Part shown: piece after piece, positions 19,366-28,573 of the stretch
Layout: each line of letters opens with the position of its first letter
Numbering within the stretch: the stretch's first letter is position 1
Source: Aurantiochytrium sp. KH105
Lineage: Eukaryota; Sar; Bigyra; Thraustochytrida; Thraustochytriidae
DNA length: 64,000 bases
Direction of reading: 5' to 3'
NCBI GenBank assembly: GCA_003116975.1
Contig: BGKB01000018.1
Span: forward strand, 434,001-498,000
Made by a program: the position numbers and the translations under genes
The notes under the pieces: model-generated
Told to the model about the DNA's origin: nothing
The model's database searches: none
Seen by the model: the letters and a program-made list of their open reading frames with translations, nothing else

Positions 19366-21987
19366 ATGGCGGGACCAGGGGCGACCCAGCAAGAGCAGGA
19401 GCAGCAGCAGCAGCTCCAGCAGCGCTTGTACCAAGAGGTGAACGCGCTACGGGGCCAGGCGCGCGAGCTGCAACTCAAGCATGACAACCAAAGCGTACTG
19501 CTCAAACATACGGAGGAAGAGCTTCGAGAGCTCAAGATCAAGTACCGCAAGCTTCGCGCAGGGCAGCAAGGTGACGGAGGTGCAGCTCTAGGACATGCGA
19601 GCCCGGAAGCGGCGCTCGAGTCCGTACGAAAACAACTCGAGGCCAAAGAACAAGAACTGCAAAAGACACATGCGCTCCTTGATAAAACACTCTATGAAAA
19701 TGGCACGCTGGAAGCCAACATTGAAGATATTCGCGACCGCGAGGCCCAAAACCTTGCCGAAATTGAAAGACTAAATATGCGCCTCGAAAGTCTGCAAGAC
19801 GCACTCAATAGTGTCAAAGCCGTCGCTTACCAGTTTGAAGAGGAGAACCAGGCCTTGACCGAGGAGCTGAGGGACTTGCGCGTCGTGGAGGCCGAGCTCC
19901 GAGAATCAATTGCAAACAAGGATGACATTCTCGGGAGTCTGCAGTCGGAGGCGCAAATGATTGGAAAGCAAAAGTCCGACATGAACGCGGCTCGGCGCGA
20001 ACGAAATCGTAACACTCGCCAGGTTTTACTTCTCGCGGAGAATAGCAACCGTATGCAAGGCGAAATGCACGCCTCGTTACTGGCACATCAGAGACTTCTC
20101 GAAGAACTCAAAACCGAATATGAAGAACACGCTGAGCTTGTCCGCGCAGAGTGGAATCTTGATCGCAAAGCCAAAATTGAAGACTATGATAGGCTGAGCG
20201 AGCAGCTCGAAAATCTGAAAATTATTCAGCTCGAGGACAAAGAGCAGCTCTTACGAGAACAGGGAGAGGTCGTAAGAGCGTTACAAACCCAATTTGAAGA
20301 GTATCGACAAACGGCCGAGTACCTGTTCACTACAGAGGCCACAAAGCTCGAGGACAAAGTGCGGGTACAAGCCGCAAAGTACGAGGAGGAGATCAAGTAC
20401 ATGGTCAAGGCCAAAGATCAGCACTTTGACACGATGATATCCGCCAAAGACGCCAAGATCTTAAATCTGATTGAGGGCACGGATCTACAATCGATTCTGA
20501 TCAAGCATGAGCAGGAGATCGAGCAGCTCCGACGATCACACGCTGACGACTTGGCCGCCATGCGCCAGCGAACCGAGGCAGAGCAACGGGATACAATCGC
20601 CGCGCTGCGCAAGCAAATTGACGCCAGTGCACTCGTTCATTCAAAGCTGGAGGGCCGTCTCGCCAAGGCGGACGAACGCGTACGCGAAGCACTCGACCTG
20701 AATCGCAAGCGCCTCGAGCAGCAAGCACAGCGCGAAGAAAAGCACATGGAAGACCTGCAAGCCATTCAAAATCTTCTCGAAGAAGCGCATCGCGCAAAGG
20801 AGAAACTCAATCAGGACAAACAGGATCTTCGCCATCGGATCGTTCGGCTCAAGATCAAGGTCAAGGGAGACGGAGACGAAACTCTTCCCAATCTTGTCAA
20901 ACGTCTGTCACTCGAGACGTCCTCACTCAAAGCCAAGTACAATAAAATGTTGGGTCACCACGAGCTCGTTGTGAAGAAACACCGTCAGCTCGAGCAAAAG
21001 ACGCTCGTTCAAAAGCAACAAATTGATCGGGTCCGTGAGGCAAAGCAAGCAAAGGAGCGCGAGCTCACCGAATTGGCACATAACTTTTCGAGAGTTCTCT
21101 TTTCTCGAGTACGAGCTGCGATGGGTATCGATGCGGCGTCGACGTCTCCATCAAAATACACTGGTCGGAAGGCTGATCGAGGAGCCAACGATGATCAAGA
21201 AGGCCGCGACTTGACGCTTCGCCGGGCTCTTGCTACTCTTCAGGAGGTCCTTGATGGCGACTCTAGCATTCCGAGTGCGGAAAAGCCTACTTTCGAAGAA
21301 GACCAGGCCCAGGGAGCCGACAAGGCCAATGCAGCTCACTCGAATGAGGATGACGACAGCCTCGAGTCCACGCGAGGTGGTGGCGCCAAGGTCCGTTTCC
21401 AGGTCCCATCCGCGCTGCGTAGGATGCGTGCGAAAGACGCAGATCTGGTAGATCGCGCCGAGGTACTTGAACTTGCCCGGGGAATGAAGTATCTGACAAA
21501 GTTTCGCAAGCTCAGCAGCGCATACACCGGAGGGTCCTTTCGACTTCCTGCCTCGGAAACGGCGGTGTCGGCCGCGCGTACGCAAGCCTACGATCAAGGG
21601 AACATGTTGCACTTGCGAACGGAAATTATTGGACGTCACAACGATCTTTTCGCGGGAAAGGAGATTTACTCCAAATTTGATGCAGCTCTTGCGAGTCGTG
21701 TAACTCCAAGTCCACGACCCGCAGAGCCGGGGGTTCGCGTGTACATGTCAGGCTCCGACCCTTCGGGAACCTCGTCTACGAGCGCACGAGTCGAGCACGA
21801 CTCATCTGGCGCCACAGTCAAACCTGAAGGGAAAACGAAATTTGCAGCAGAGGCGCCAGAGGGCCGGGCTGGGGCTGCTGCAGTATCATCCCCTCGACAT
21901 CGTCGCCTTGTGCAGTCAGACGCATCGGCCAGCGAAATATCGAACTTTATCGTCTCGCCACATCGTCCGGGTGGGGCTGAGTCCTGA
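19366..21987 (+). CDS. Long coiled-coil protein, possibly ciliary or centrosomal
   Basis: The 873-residue protein is coiled coil for about residues 8-575, with Gln/Glu-rich heptads and no large breaks. The C-terminal 300 residues are less regular, with acidic and basic patches and a short conserved-looking stretch (RFQVPSALRRMRAKDADLVD; then YLTKFRKLSSAYTG). The frame opens at a GTG; I place the start at the first ATG (MAGPGATQQEQEQ). The segment DQHFDTMISAKDAKILNLIE looks non-repetitive enough to be a family signature, but I cannot name the family. A structural role on microtubules or basal bodies is inference from the neighbourhood and the coiled coil only. Confidence 0.8.
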   Translation: MAGPGATQQEQEQQQQLQQRLYQEVNALRGQARELQLKHDNQSVLLKHTEEELRELKIKYRKLRAGQQGDGGAALGHASPEAALESVRKQLEAKEQELQKTHALLDKTLYENGTLEANIEDIRDREAQNLAEIERLNMRLESLQDALNSVKAVAYQFEEENQALTEELRDLRVVEAELRESIANKDDILGSLQSEAQMIGKQKSDMNAARRERNRNTRQVLLLAENSNRMQGEMHASLLAHQRLLEELKTEYEEHAELVRAEWNLDRKAKIEDYDRLSEQLENLKIIQLEDKEQLLREQGEVVRALQTQFEEYRQTAEYLFTTEATKLEDKVRVQAAKYEEEIKYMVKAKDQHFDTMISAKDAKILNLIEGTDLQSILIKHEQEIEQLRRSHADDLAAMRQRTEAEQRDTIAALRKQIDASALVHSKLEGRLAKADERVREALDLNRKRLEQQAQREEKHMEDLQAIQNLLEEAHRAKEKLNQDKQDLRHRIVRLKIKVKGDGDETLPNLVKRLSLETSSLKAKYNKMLGHHELVVKKHRQLEQKTLVQKQQIDRVREAKQAKERELTELAHNFSRVLFSRVRAAMGIDAASTSPSKYTGRKADRGANDDQEGRDLTLRRALATLQEVLDGDSSIPSAEKPTFEEDQAQGADKANAAHSNEDDDSLESTRGGGAKVRFQVPSALRRMRAKDADLVDRAEVLELARGMKYLTKFRKLSSAYTGGSFRLPASETAVSAARTQAYDQGNMLHLRTEIIGRHNDLFAGKEIYSKFDAALASRVTPSPRPAEPGVRVYMSGSDPSGTSSTSARVEHDSSGATVKPEGKTKFAAEAPEGRAGAAAVSSPRHRRLVQSDASASEISNFIVSPHRPGGAES

Positions 21988-22137
21988 CAAGCGTGATCGT
22001 GAGAAGTCTGGTCGCATTATTCGCGAGCGAGTAGAGTATCTGTTGTAATACCCCCTCGTATGTTTTCCACAAGCCACTCCAATGAGCCTCTCAATTCTTC
22101 GTTCATTTTTTGAGAACGGATGTCAGGGCAATAATTT

Positions 22138-22159
22138 GCAAGCAAGCAAGCAAGCAAGA

Positions 22160-22194
<35 letters not shown>

Positions 22195-22218
22195 TAAGCA
22201 AGCAAGCAAGCAAGCAAG
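22138..22218. repeat. AAGC tetranucleotide microsatellite
   Basis: About 20 AAGC units with two single-base interruptions (AAGAAAGC and AAGTAAGC), followed by GAGA-rich sequence. Confidence 0.95.
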
Positions 22219-22337
22219 AGAGAGGGAGAAAGAGAAAGAGAAAGAGGAAGGCTCTTTACTGACAGTCCTCAAGTACAATGAGGAGGCGTTTGAATGAAAT
22301 TACAAACGTGAAGAAAGCTGGAAAGGCACGCAAGCGA

Positions 22338-22496
22338 GTGTTCCTCTCCGGTAAAATGATGCTCAACTACATGGGCTGGAACGCGGCCGCTGAACTCATC
22401 CTCAACGGCATCAGCTCCGCCATCGAGGCCAAGCGCGTCACCTATGACTTTGAGCGCATGATGGCGAACAATAAAACTTTCAAAGCCGTCAAATTT
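22338..22496 (+). pseudogene. C-terminal fragment of an E. coli-type NADP isocitrate dehydrogenase
   Basis: An open frame starting at 22278 contains about 53 residues (VFLSGKMMLNYMGWNAAAEL through VTYDFERMM to FKAVKF). From family knowledge, this matches the very C-terminus of bacterial-type homodimeric isocitrate dehydrogenase (Icd), including the MM(L)xxMGWxEAA helix and the VTYDFERxM signature. The rest of the enzyme, several hundred residues, is not present in this window on either strand, and the frame then runs into unrelated hydrophobic codons. It is therefore probably a dead fragment left by a duplication or transposition. It could alternatively be the last exon of a gene spliced over a long distance, for which I see no support. 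Confidence 0.6.
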
Positions 22497-22671
22497 CTTT
22501 TTTGTTTGATTATTTGTATGAAATGTGTATGTGTGATTCTAATGCGAAACGTGAAGGCCAAAAGATTGTGTCGTCCCGAGGCTCATTCCAAGGCAAGACC
22601 TTGATCTTCTTCTTTTTCTTTTCTTTTTTCGTACTTTTTTCTCCTTTTCCCCTCAATTTCTTCTTGTCCAC

Positions 22672-23178
22672 CTAGATTTCCCTTGGTGGAGTCCAGGTCC
22701 ACATTTGGCGGTGCATGGGCGGATTAAAAGCAGGGTCCTTGAGCGCAATGTCACGCTCCTCCTGCGAGGGGAGCGCCATGAGTGCAAAGTCTTGGAGCGC
22801 GGCGCGGCGGCCGACTTCGGCGTCGTCATATTTATCGCGAAGCTGGGTCATCTTCGCGTAGCGCTTCGCAATGACTTCCCTGCGCAAAAGCTCTTCCTCT
22901 GAGAACTCGGGCTTTTCATTTCGCGGCTGCGCGGTGAGCATGCGCACGAGCATCTCGTCCTCGGGCCTGGCGGCCTGGGGCAGGTCCGAGTTGACCTTCT
23001 TCGCGCTCGAGGACTTCTTCTTCTTCTTGGCAAAGCCGCGCTGCTGCTGCGGGCTCTGCATCTCGACGCCAGCGCTCTGCGCCTCCTCTGCGAGCGCCGC
23101 CTGCGTCCACCGGGCGCCCAGCGCGCCGCCGCGTCGGCCGCTGCGCCGCGCGACGTGGCCTGCCGCGAGCATCATCAT
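22672..23178 (-). CDS. MRPL40: Mitochondrial large-subunit ribosomal protein mL40
   Basis: The 168-residue product begins MMMLAAGHVARRSGRRGG, an Arg-rich presequence without acidic residues. It has a Lys-run linker (FAKKKKKSSSAKK) and then the mL40/MRP-L28 core. That core is the basic-acidic helix LLRREVIAKRYAKMTQLRDK, a second helix FALMALPSQEERDIALKDPA and the Pro-rich end PMHRQMWTWTPP. This pattern (RR-helix, short linker, ALxxD, PPxxxxxWTxTPP) matches my knowledge of the mitochondrial L28/L40 family, so a structural role in the mitoribosome large subunit is expected. The frame is open upstream to 23358, but that part is composition-biased; the presequence fixes the start at 23178. Confidence 0.75.
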   Translation of the reverse strand: MMMLAAGHVARRSGRRGGALGARWTQAALAEEAQSAGVEMQSPQQQRGFAKKKKKSSSAKKVNSDLPQAARPEDEMLVRMLTAQPRNEKPEFSEEELLRREVIAKRYAKMTQLRDKYDDAEVGRRAALQDFALMALPSQEERDIALKDPAFNPPMHRQMWTWTPPREI

Positions 23179-23842
23179 CGTCCTCGCGCAACGACTCTCT
23201 TCTCCGCGACGCCCTCTGCGCGCCGCGTTTCCGCGAGCGTCGCGCGCGGCGCCTCTGCCGCGCTGCCCCGCGTCCCCGTGTGCTCGCGCGCGTGCCTCGC
23301 GAGCCTTCGTCGCCGCGTGCGATTGGAGGCCTCGCGCCTGTTGCGGCTCTGCAGCCAAGCGCTTGCGGGGGTACGCTGGGAACCAGGCGCACCTCGCGGG
23401 TGCTCACTCCCGCGTAGCTGGCCTGGGACGAACTGCGCGCGCTTCCCAAGATACACCCCTTTCTCCTCTTTCTAGACCTCGACGACGACCACGACTGCAA
23501 GGCCGGCGACGATGGATGTCCGAAGAGGAGGATGAAGAGCCTGAGAGAAAGCACGCGTTTCGACGTCGTTTTTGGGAAGACAGAACATGAAACGATGGGG
23601 AGGAGAATACGCAGTCGGGCAGCTGGAGAAGAGATATGATGACTGAAGAGGGGATATTTTGATCTTTTGGACTCGACAAGAAAAGGTGCTCACGAATCGC
23701 ATGTTGTTCGCAAGAGAGAAGGAAAACAAAAATGAAACGAACAAAGGGAAGAATTGCGCAAAAGGAGAAACAACAAAACACGAGAAGAACAATGAACCAA
23801 ATATCAAAATCAAGAGCGAGTGGCCTGGCAAACGATGAAGGA
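23179..23842. other. Intergenic between two minus-strand genes
   Basis: The part next to the mL40 start is very GC-rich and contains the mL40 promoter and leader. The part from about 23560 to 23842 is AT-richer and A-rich on the plus strand, fitting the 3' flank of the RCC1 membrane protein. No gene is seen. Confidence 0.5.
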
Positions 23843-26293
23843 TCAAAGTGTTGGCACGCTCATTGTCTGAGCACTCGCCGCGGAGGACTTGCGGGAGCAT
23901 AACACGCGACGCGCGATGCTAAAGACATCCTTGACGGCTAGAGCGATTGCGATGACGACGCCACTTACGAAACCATAGTCGGCAATACGTTCGTTCGTGG
24001 CTTCATACCAGGTCCCATCAAGAGTGCAAGGCTCGAGAGCTGACGACGGACATGCAAAAGACGTGATATACGTGTCCGTGTCAATCTCGTATGGTACCGT
24101 GTATGCAGCAACTGCAGTGCCATTGTCCAACCATGCTAGTGCGTCGAAGGACACGGGTCCGGCCGTAAAGTAGAATGCACAGGCGGCAGCGAGAAGACCC
24201 AAAGTCGCTGAAAGCGTGAAAACGAGCACTGGAATGGGCAGATCTCCCGGCACGCGGCCAGACTTGTTCACTGCGACACATTTGCTTCTGGCCCAGAGAA
24301 TGGTTTCTGCAAGCGTGACGAGGAGTTCAACGCCAACAGCGGCCAGAACCAATGTCAGGGGTAGCGCGAGATCGCCCCGCATCTGAACGTAAAAGTAGTC
24401 TACAAGACCCAGCTCATCGCCTTGAACACAAACGCGCTCGTCGAGATCGCACAGGTCGAGAAACTGTCCCGACGAGACTCCGTTTTGGGGCTGCATGCCA
24501 AGCGCGGATGCAATTTGCGAGGCCGTTTGCGAGCCATCGAGCGCAATGTCGGCGATCGTCGAATCCTCGGCTCGTAGTGCGCCAAGCTCAGTAGTCAGAG
24601 ATTGCTTGAGAGTCCAGGCATTGTACAGAGCGAAGACAGCGGCGCCCACGAGTAGAATGCGCGAAAGATCAAAAGAGGTCTGAGAGATGAAAACGTACAA
24701 CGCGGAATTTTTTGCTTTTTCCTCAGCAGATTCTTCCGACTTTTCCCTTGCAGCCTCTTCGAGGACATCCATTGCGTCCAAGCTCGAGCCCGCTTTGGCA
24801 GCACCAGAGGCGAGCCCGCCCGACGCAGCAATGCTGCTTGTTGTGATACTCGATCCAATTACGACAACGACAAGTGTCACAATGATTCCCCCCACAATAA
24901 GCTGTTCGCCGCCAATCTTGCGCTCGTCCTCGAGGTCAATGCCCTCGAGAGGCGGGATGGGACCAAAGGAAAATGTCGGACTGGGTGTGGTCGGGGAGGG
25001 CCCCGGTCCAGGTGCAGGTGTGGAGGTGGATGTGGTCGGGGCCGATGTAGGAATGTTTCCAAGCGACATTGCCACTGTCGGGTCAGCGCCTATAGACGGA
25101 ATGCTTCCCCAGCACCTTGGCGTACCATCGTCGAGAAGTACGCAAGTGAACGTCGGGCCGACGCAGACATCCATTGGGGAGCCAGCACCACTACCAAAGT
25201 CCACCGGGGTCAGCGATGTCATGTCGCCCACGCTTAATCCGACGTCTGCGCCGTACCCAAAGAGATTTGTATGGTCACCCCAACAGTAGATTGCGTTCGA
25301 ATCGTCAAGCATGCACGAATGAGTATTGCCGCCAACCAGCTTTTGAATTGTCCCAGACGGTCTAACGAGATAAGCCAGTGTATTCATCTCTCCAACTTCG
25401 TCGCCAACGAACTCTTCGTTAGATTCTTGGCCGAGCTGGCCATCAGCATTCCAGCCCCAACAGGTACCCTCGCCATTGTAGGCATAGGCGCAGTTCGTCG
25501 TTCCGAGCGAAGACGAAAGGCCTTCTGGGGTGAAGTCGTTGCCAGCTCCCTGGGCAGGGAAACTTAGCGGAGTCGTACTATCCACATTCACGCAAGGCAC
25601 CACTGTGCCGTCACCTACATTGTCTGTTGACCCAATGCCGAGTTGGCCGTACGTGTTGTCTCCGAAACATTGAATGAGCTCGTTTCCGTCCTTTGCACAT
25701 AGTCCGTTTCGAGAGCGAGCAATATCTGCAATGGAAGTCATGGCAGACGCAAAGGCAACGGCATCTCCGGGTGCAAGTTTGTTGGCAGTGGCGCAGGTCC
25801 CAAGACCTTCAGGTTTCCCGAAGCAGCTAACTGTCCCGTCCTGGGCCAGGATGCAGGAGTTACCATCAAAGGCTTCGATTTTTTCGATCTGGGCTCCCGC
25901 GGTGATAATTGGCTGCGCCATGGGATTCACGGCCATTGTTGAAACGGAATCGCCGAGCTGATTGACATCGTTGAGGCCCCAGCAGACGCCCGTACCATCG
26001 ACGAGAGTCGCGCACGTGTGTCCGTTTCCCGCCGAGACGTGCTTGACAGACTGCGGCAATTCCACATACGGCAGCGTGGCGTCTGCAGCTCGATCTGCCG
26101 TGTCGTCATACCCGAGCTGGCCGTTCGCGCCGCTCCCAAAGCACTTTACGCGGTTGTCATCGGTGAGCACGCAGACGTGGTCCCAGCCGCAGGTGATCTC
26201 CGTCGCCACCACGGGCGTCTGCGCGCTCGCGCTCTTGGCCCCAAACGTCGCCGCGCCCAAAACCACGAGCGCTGCCGCCTCCAAGATCTTCAT
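23843..26293 (-). CDS. Surface protein: seven Cys-paired RCC1 blades plus five membrane spans
   Basis: From the ATG at 26293 the product is 816 residues. It starts with a signal peptide (MKILEAAALVVLGAATFGAK, cleavage likely after ASA). Residues about 28-430 hold seven RCC1-like repeats, each ending in C[FW]G (for example RVKCFGSGANGQLG, GVCWGLNDVNQLG, GTCWGWNADGQLG, YCWGDH, RCWGS) and each with a second Cys 8-12 residues before. A Ser/Thr/Pro linker follows (about 435-455), then five hydrophobic spans (for example IIVTLVVVVIGSSI, ILLVGAAVFALYNAW, LTLVLAAVGVELLVTL, VLVFTLSATLGLLAAACAFY, GVVIAIALAVKDVF). Charges put the propeller outside and the short tail inside. A seven-bladed, disulfide-stabilised extracellular propeller is the natural reading. 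Ligand and role are unknown. The longer frame to 26569 adds 92 residues of biased composition ahead of the signal peptide, so I reject that start. Confidence 0.85.
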   Translation of the reverse strand: MKILEAAALVVLGAATFGAKSASAQTPVVATEITCGWDHVCVLTDDNRVKCFGSGANGQLGYDDTADRAADATLPYVELPQSVKHVSAGNGHTCATLVDGTGVCWGLNDVNQLGDSVSTMAVNPMAQPIITAGAQIEKIEAFDGNSCILAQDGTVSCFGKPEGLGTCATANKLAPGDAVAFASAMTSIADIARSRNGLCAKDGNELIQCFGDNTYGQLGIGSTDNVGDGTVVPCVNVDSTTPLSFPAQGAGNDFTPEGLSSSLGTTNCAYAYNGEGTCWGWNADGQLGQESNEEFVGDEVGEMNTLAYLVRPSGTIQKLVGGNTHSCMLDDSNAIYCWGDHTNLFGYGADVGLSVGDMTSLTPVDFGSGAGSPMDVCVGPTFTCVLLDDGTPRCWGSIPSIGADPTVAMSLGNIPTSAPTTSTSTPAPGPGPSPTTPSPTFSFGPIPPLEGIDLEDERKIGGEQLIVGGIIVTLVVVVIGSSITTSSIAASGGLASGAAKAGSSLDAMDVLEEAAREKSEESAEEKAKNSALYVFISQTSFDLSRILLVGAAVFALYNAWTLKQSLTTELGALRAEDSTIADIALDGSQTASQIASALGMQPQNGVSSGQFLDLCDLDERVCVQGDELGLVDYFYVQMRGDLALPLTLVLAAVGVELLVTLAETILWARSKCVAVNKSGRVPGDLPIPVLVFTLSATLGLLAAACAFYFTAGPVSFDALAWLDNGTAVAAYTVPYEIDTDTYITSFACPSSALEPCTLDGTWYEATNERIADYGFVSGVVIAIALAVKDVFSIARRVLCSRKSSAASAQTMSVPTL

Positions 26294-27232
26294 CTTCGCC
26301 CGCGGCTGCCGCCGCTGCAGCTCTCCTGCTGCCGCCGCGGCTGCAGCCCTCTCTCCCCGACCGCCGTCGAGCTGCCCAATGACCAATCGATCGATCCCGT
26401 CGATCCTGCAATTGCGAACTGCTTTCGGCGTCCGGGCTGACCAGGGCGCGCGCCACGTCTGACGACTGCCTTCCTGCTGCCCGATCTCGCTCACACGGCC
26501 GCATGCACCATGATGGCGCGCATCATGACACGACGGGCAGCCGGCCGAGGCAGACCAGGCTGCATCCAATCTCCGTGGCCCCCGAGGCCAACCTGCATCT
26601 TCTCCCGGCCGCTGCCGCGTGTCCAGTTTCTGCCTTCATCGGCGGGGCTCTTGCGAATTACATCGCGCCCTCGCTTCCAAGCACAGCGCGGAGGCGGCCC
26701 AGCTGCAGGCCTGGCGCAGCCAGCAGTAGTAGCTGTAGCTAGCAGTCGGGTAGAGAGAGCAGCGCAGCGGGCACGTGCGGGCCGGAGCCTCCCGCGTGCG
26801 CATCTGCGTTGCGTCGCGCGAAGTCGCCGCGGCAGCTGCTGCAGCTCAAGGCAGCGACGACGGGAAGTGTTTTCGACAGCGCAGTCGCGAAGCAAACACG
26901 CGTTTGCGACCTGGCTGCTGGCGAGAAGCGCAGGTCGAAGCGGCAAGGGAGGGAGGGAGGGTGGGTGAGAGGGGCAGGACCCACGGCAAACTGTAAGTAA
27001 CAAACAATCTTCTGCAGACAGTGCGTCCTCGAAGGCCGACCCGAAGACGAGGAGCGGCAGCGGTGGCGGCGGCAGCGACGGCGGTGGCAGCTTCTCCTGA
27101 GCGGCCGCTGCCGCAGCCAAGCTGGATTCCAGGACACAAAGATTCGACTCGGATTCACAGATCCTGGAACCGGACTCGCGCGCCACTCTCGCTGCTGGGT
27201 GGCCTTTCATGGAAGCGCGAAATGCCCAAAGT

Positions 27233-27265
27233 ATTTTTTATTTATTTTTTTAAAAAAAAATTAAG
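27233..27265. other. AT-only block in GC-rich divergent region
   Basis: About 33 bases of T-rich then A-rich sequence, an abrupt change of composition inside very GC-rich DNA. It is nearly palindromic (TTTTTTTAAAAAAAAA at its centre). Confidence 0.7.
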
Positions 27266-27710
27266 ATTAGGCCTAACAGAAGAGGAATGTGCGCGGCACG
27301 CGCCCAGCCTAAAAACCTTCCTACTCACCCCTCTCCAGCCGCGACCGCTGTTGCAACCGCTGCCGCTGCAGCTGCCGCACTGGCGGCCGGGGTCGCTGAT
27401 CTTTCCCATACCGCGGGCCGGGGACGGGAAGGTCCGCGCCGCGTCGGAACGCCGGAGTAGGAGGGGGGGAGCACGAGTACGAGCGGCCTGCTCTCGGAAC
27501 TCACTGTCTGATCAAGGAGCTGCAGGGCCAGGGGCCTGCACGCGGCGCTGGGTGCACACTCTCTTGCGCGCACGTGCGCGCACACACCTCCTTGCTTCCG
27601 CTCTTTGCCAGTATAGCCTCCTTTTTTGGGGTTGTCCACACACGTGCGTGGCGGAAGCAGCCGCGGCGAGCGGCCGGCGCGTGCACGCGCGCACTCGCAC
27701 ACGTGCTTGC

Positions 27711-27758
27711 TCGTTCGCTCGCTCGCTCAGTCGCTCTCTCGCTCGCTCGCTCTCTCTA
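27711..27758. repeat. CTCG tetranucleotide run
   Basis: Interrupted CTCG and CTCT units, visible directly. Confidence 0.8.
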
Positions 27759-28303
27759 CAGCAGCAGCCCGCATCGAAGGCAACACCGTCGGCCCCTTGC
27801 CACCGCCGCTGCTTTTGTCGCGGCCGCGAAGCGGGCTTTTAGCCGTGCCGCGGCTGCGAGGGCGGGCCGTGTGCACATCGTGCAAGGAGGCTACGGCCAG
27901 CTGCCACTGCTGCAGGCTCCAAGGAGCGGAAGCCGAACGAAGGAGGGAAGACCAGCCAGGTCTTGGTGCCTCCTGGGGCTGCAACGCCGACGGCCACCGC
28001 GGCCGCGACGTACTCCACTCACTCACATCAGCCAGCAGCTGCGCTGCAGCTTGACTTTGGGGAGAGCCAGGAGCAAGCAAGCAAGTGAGCAAAGCCACAC
28101 CGCCGAGCAAAAAAGCCACATCTTGAAGCAAGAAAGCAAGCAACCAAGCAAGAAAGCAAACGACCAAGACAAGCAACCAGCCAAGCCACCCCAAGCGCAG
28201 CACCGCGAGGAAGACGCAGGCCGTGCCGCCCGCGGCCTGCGTGTGTCGTGCGTGCCTGCGTGCCTGCGTGTGTGGCGGCGTGTGTGCCTGCGAGCCTGTG
28301 TGC

Positions 28304-28331
28304 AGCTAGCTAGCTAGCTAGCTAGCTAGCT
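28304..28331. repeat. AGCT self-complementary tetramer run
   Basis: Seven AGCT/TAGC units; the unit is its own reverse complement, so the tract can fold back on itself. It lies about 240 bases before the start of the seven-span receptor gene, possibly in its leader. Confidence 0.9.
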
Positions 28332-28573
28332 GCTGGAGACCGGCCCGGCCTCGGAGGCACGGCACTTTCGTTCTGCCTGGGCGCGTTGGTTTGCAGGACG
28401 GAAGTGCACGCACGCGCCGTCGAGCGAGCGGCCTCGTCAACAGTCAGCAGGCAGCCAGGCAGCCCTGCAGCAAAGCCCTGGCCGAGCTCGCCCCTGCTCC
28501 TCCGGCCCGAGGACCCAAGACCGACCGAGACGCTCGAGTCCGCGCCTGCGCCCTCGAGTCGTCGAGCGCAGCC

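Larger units (their letters stand above)
21988..22671. other. Convergent intergenic region with microsatellite and gene fragment
   Basis: Between the ends of the coiled-coil gene and the mL40 gene lie an AAGC microsatellite and a short coding remnant similar to isocitrate dehydrogenase, both listed separately. A pyrimidine tract (about 22605-22660) precedes the mL40 stop. Confidence 0.6.
26294..28573. promoter_or_regulatory. 2.3-kb divergent region between two surface-protein genes
   Basis: No gene is credible here. The sequence is GC-rich with CTCG and GCAAG runs, one AT block near 27.25 kb and an AGCT tetramer run near 28.3 kb. It must contain the promoters and leaders of the RCC1 membrane protein (to the left) and the EGF-like seven-span protein (to the right). 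Confidence 0.45.

Noticed and set aside
22138-22218. Regular array considered as a CRISPR-like repeat
   Set aside because: It is a simple AAGC microsatellite without spacers, in eukaryotic DNA.
23179-23358. 60-residue N-terminal extension of the mL40 frame
   Set aside because: Arg/Ala-biased, and it would bury the mitochondrial presequence that starts at 23178.
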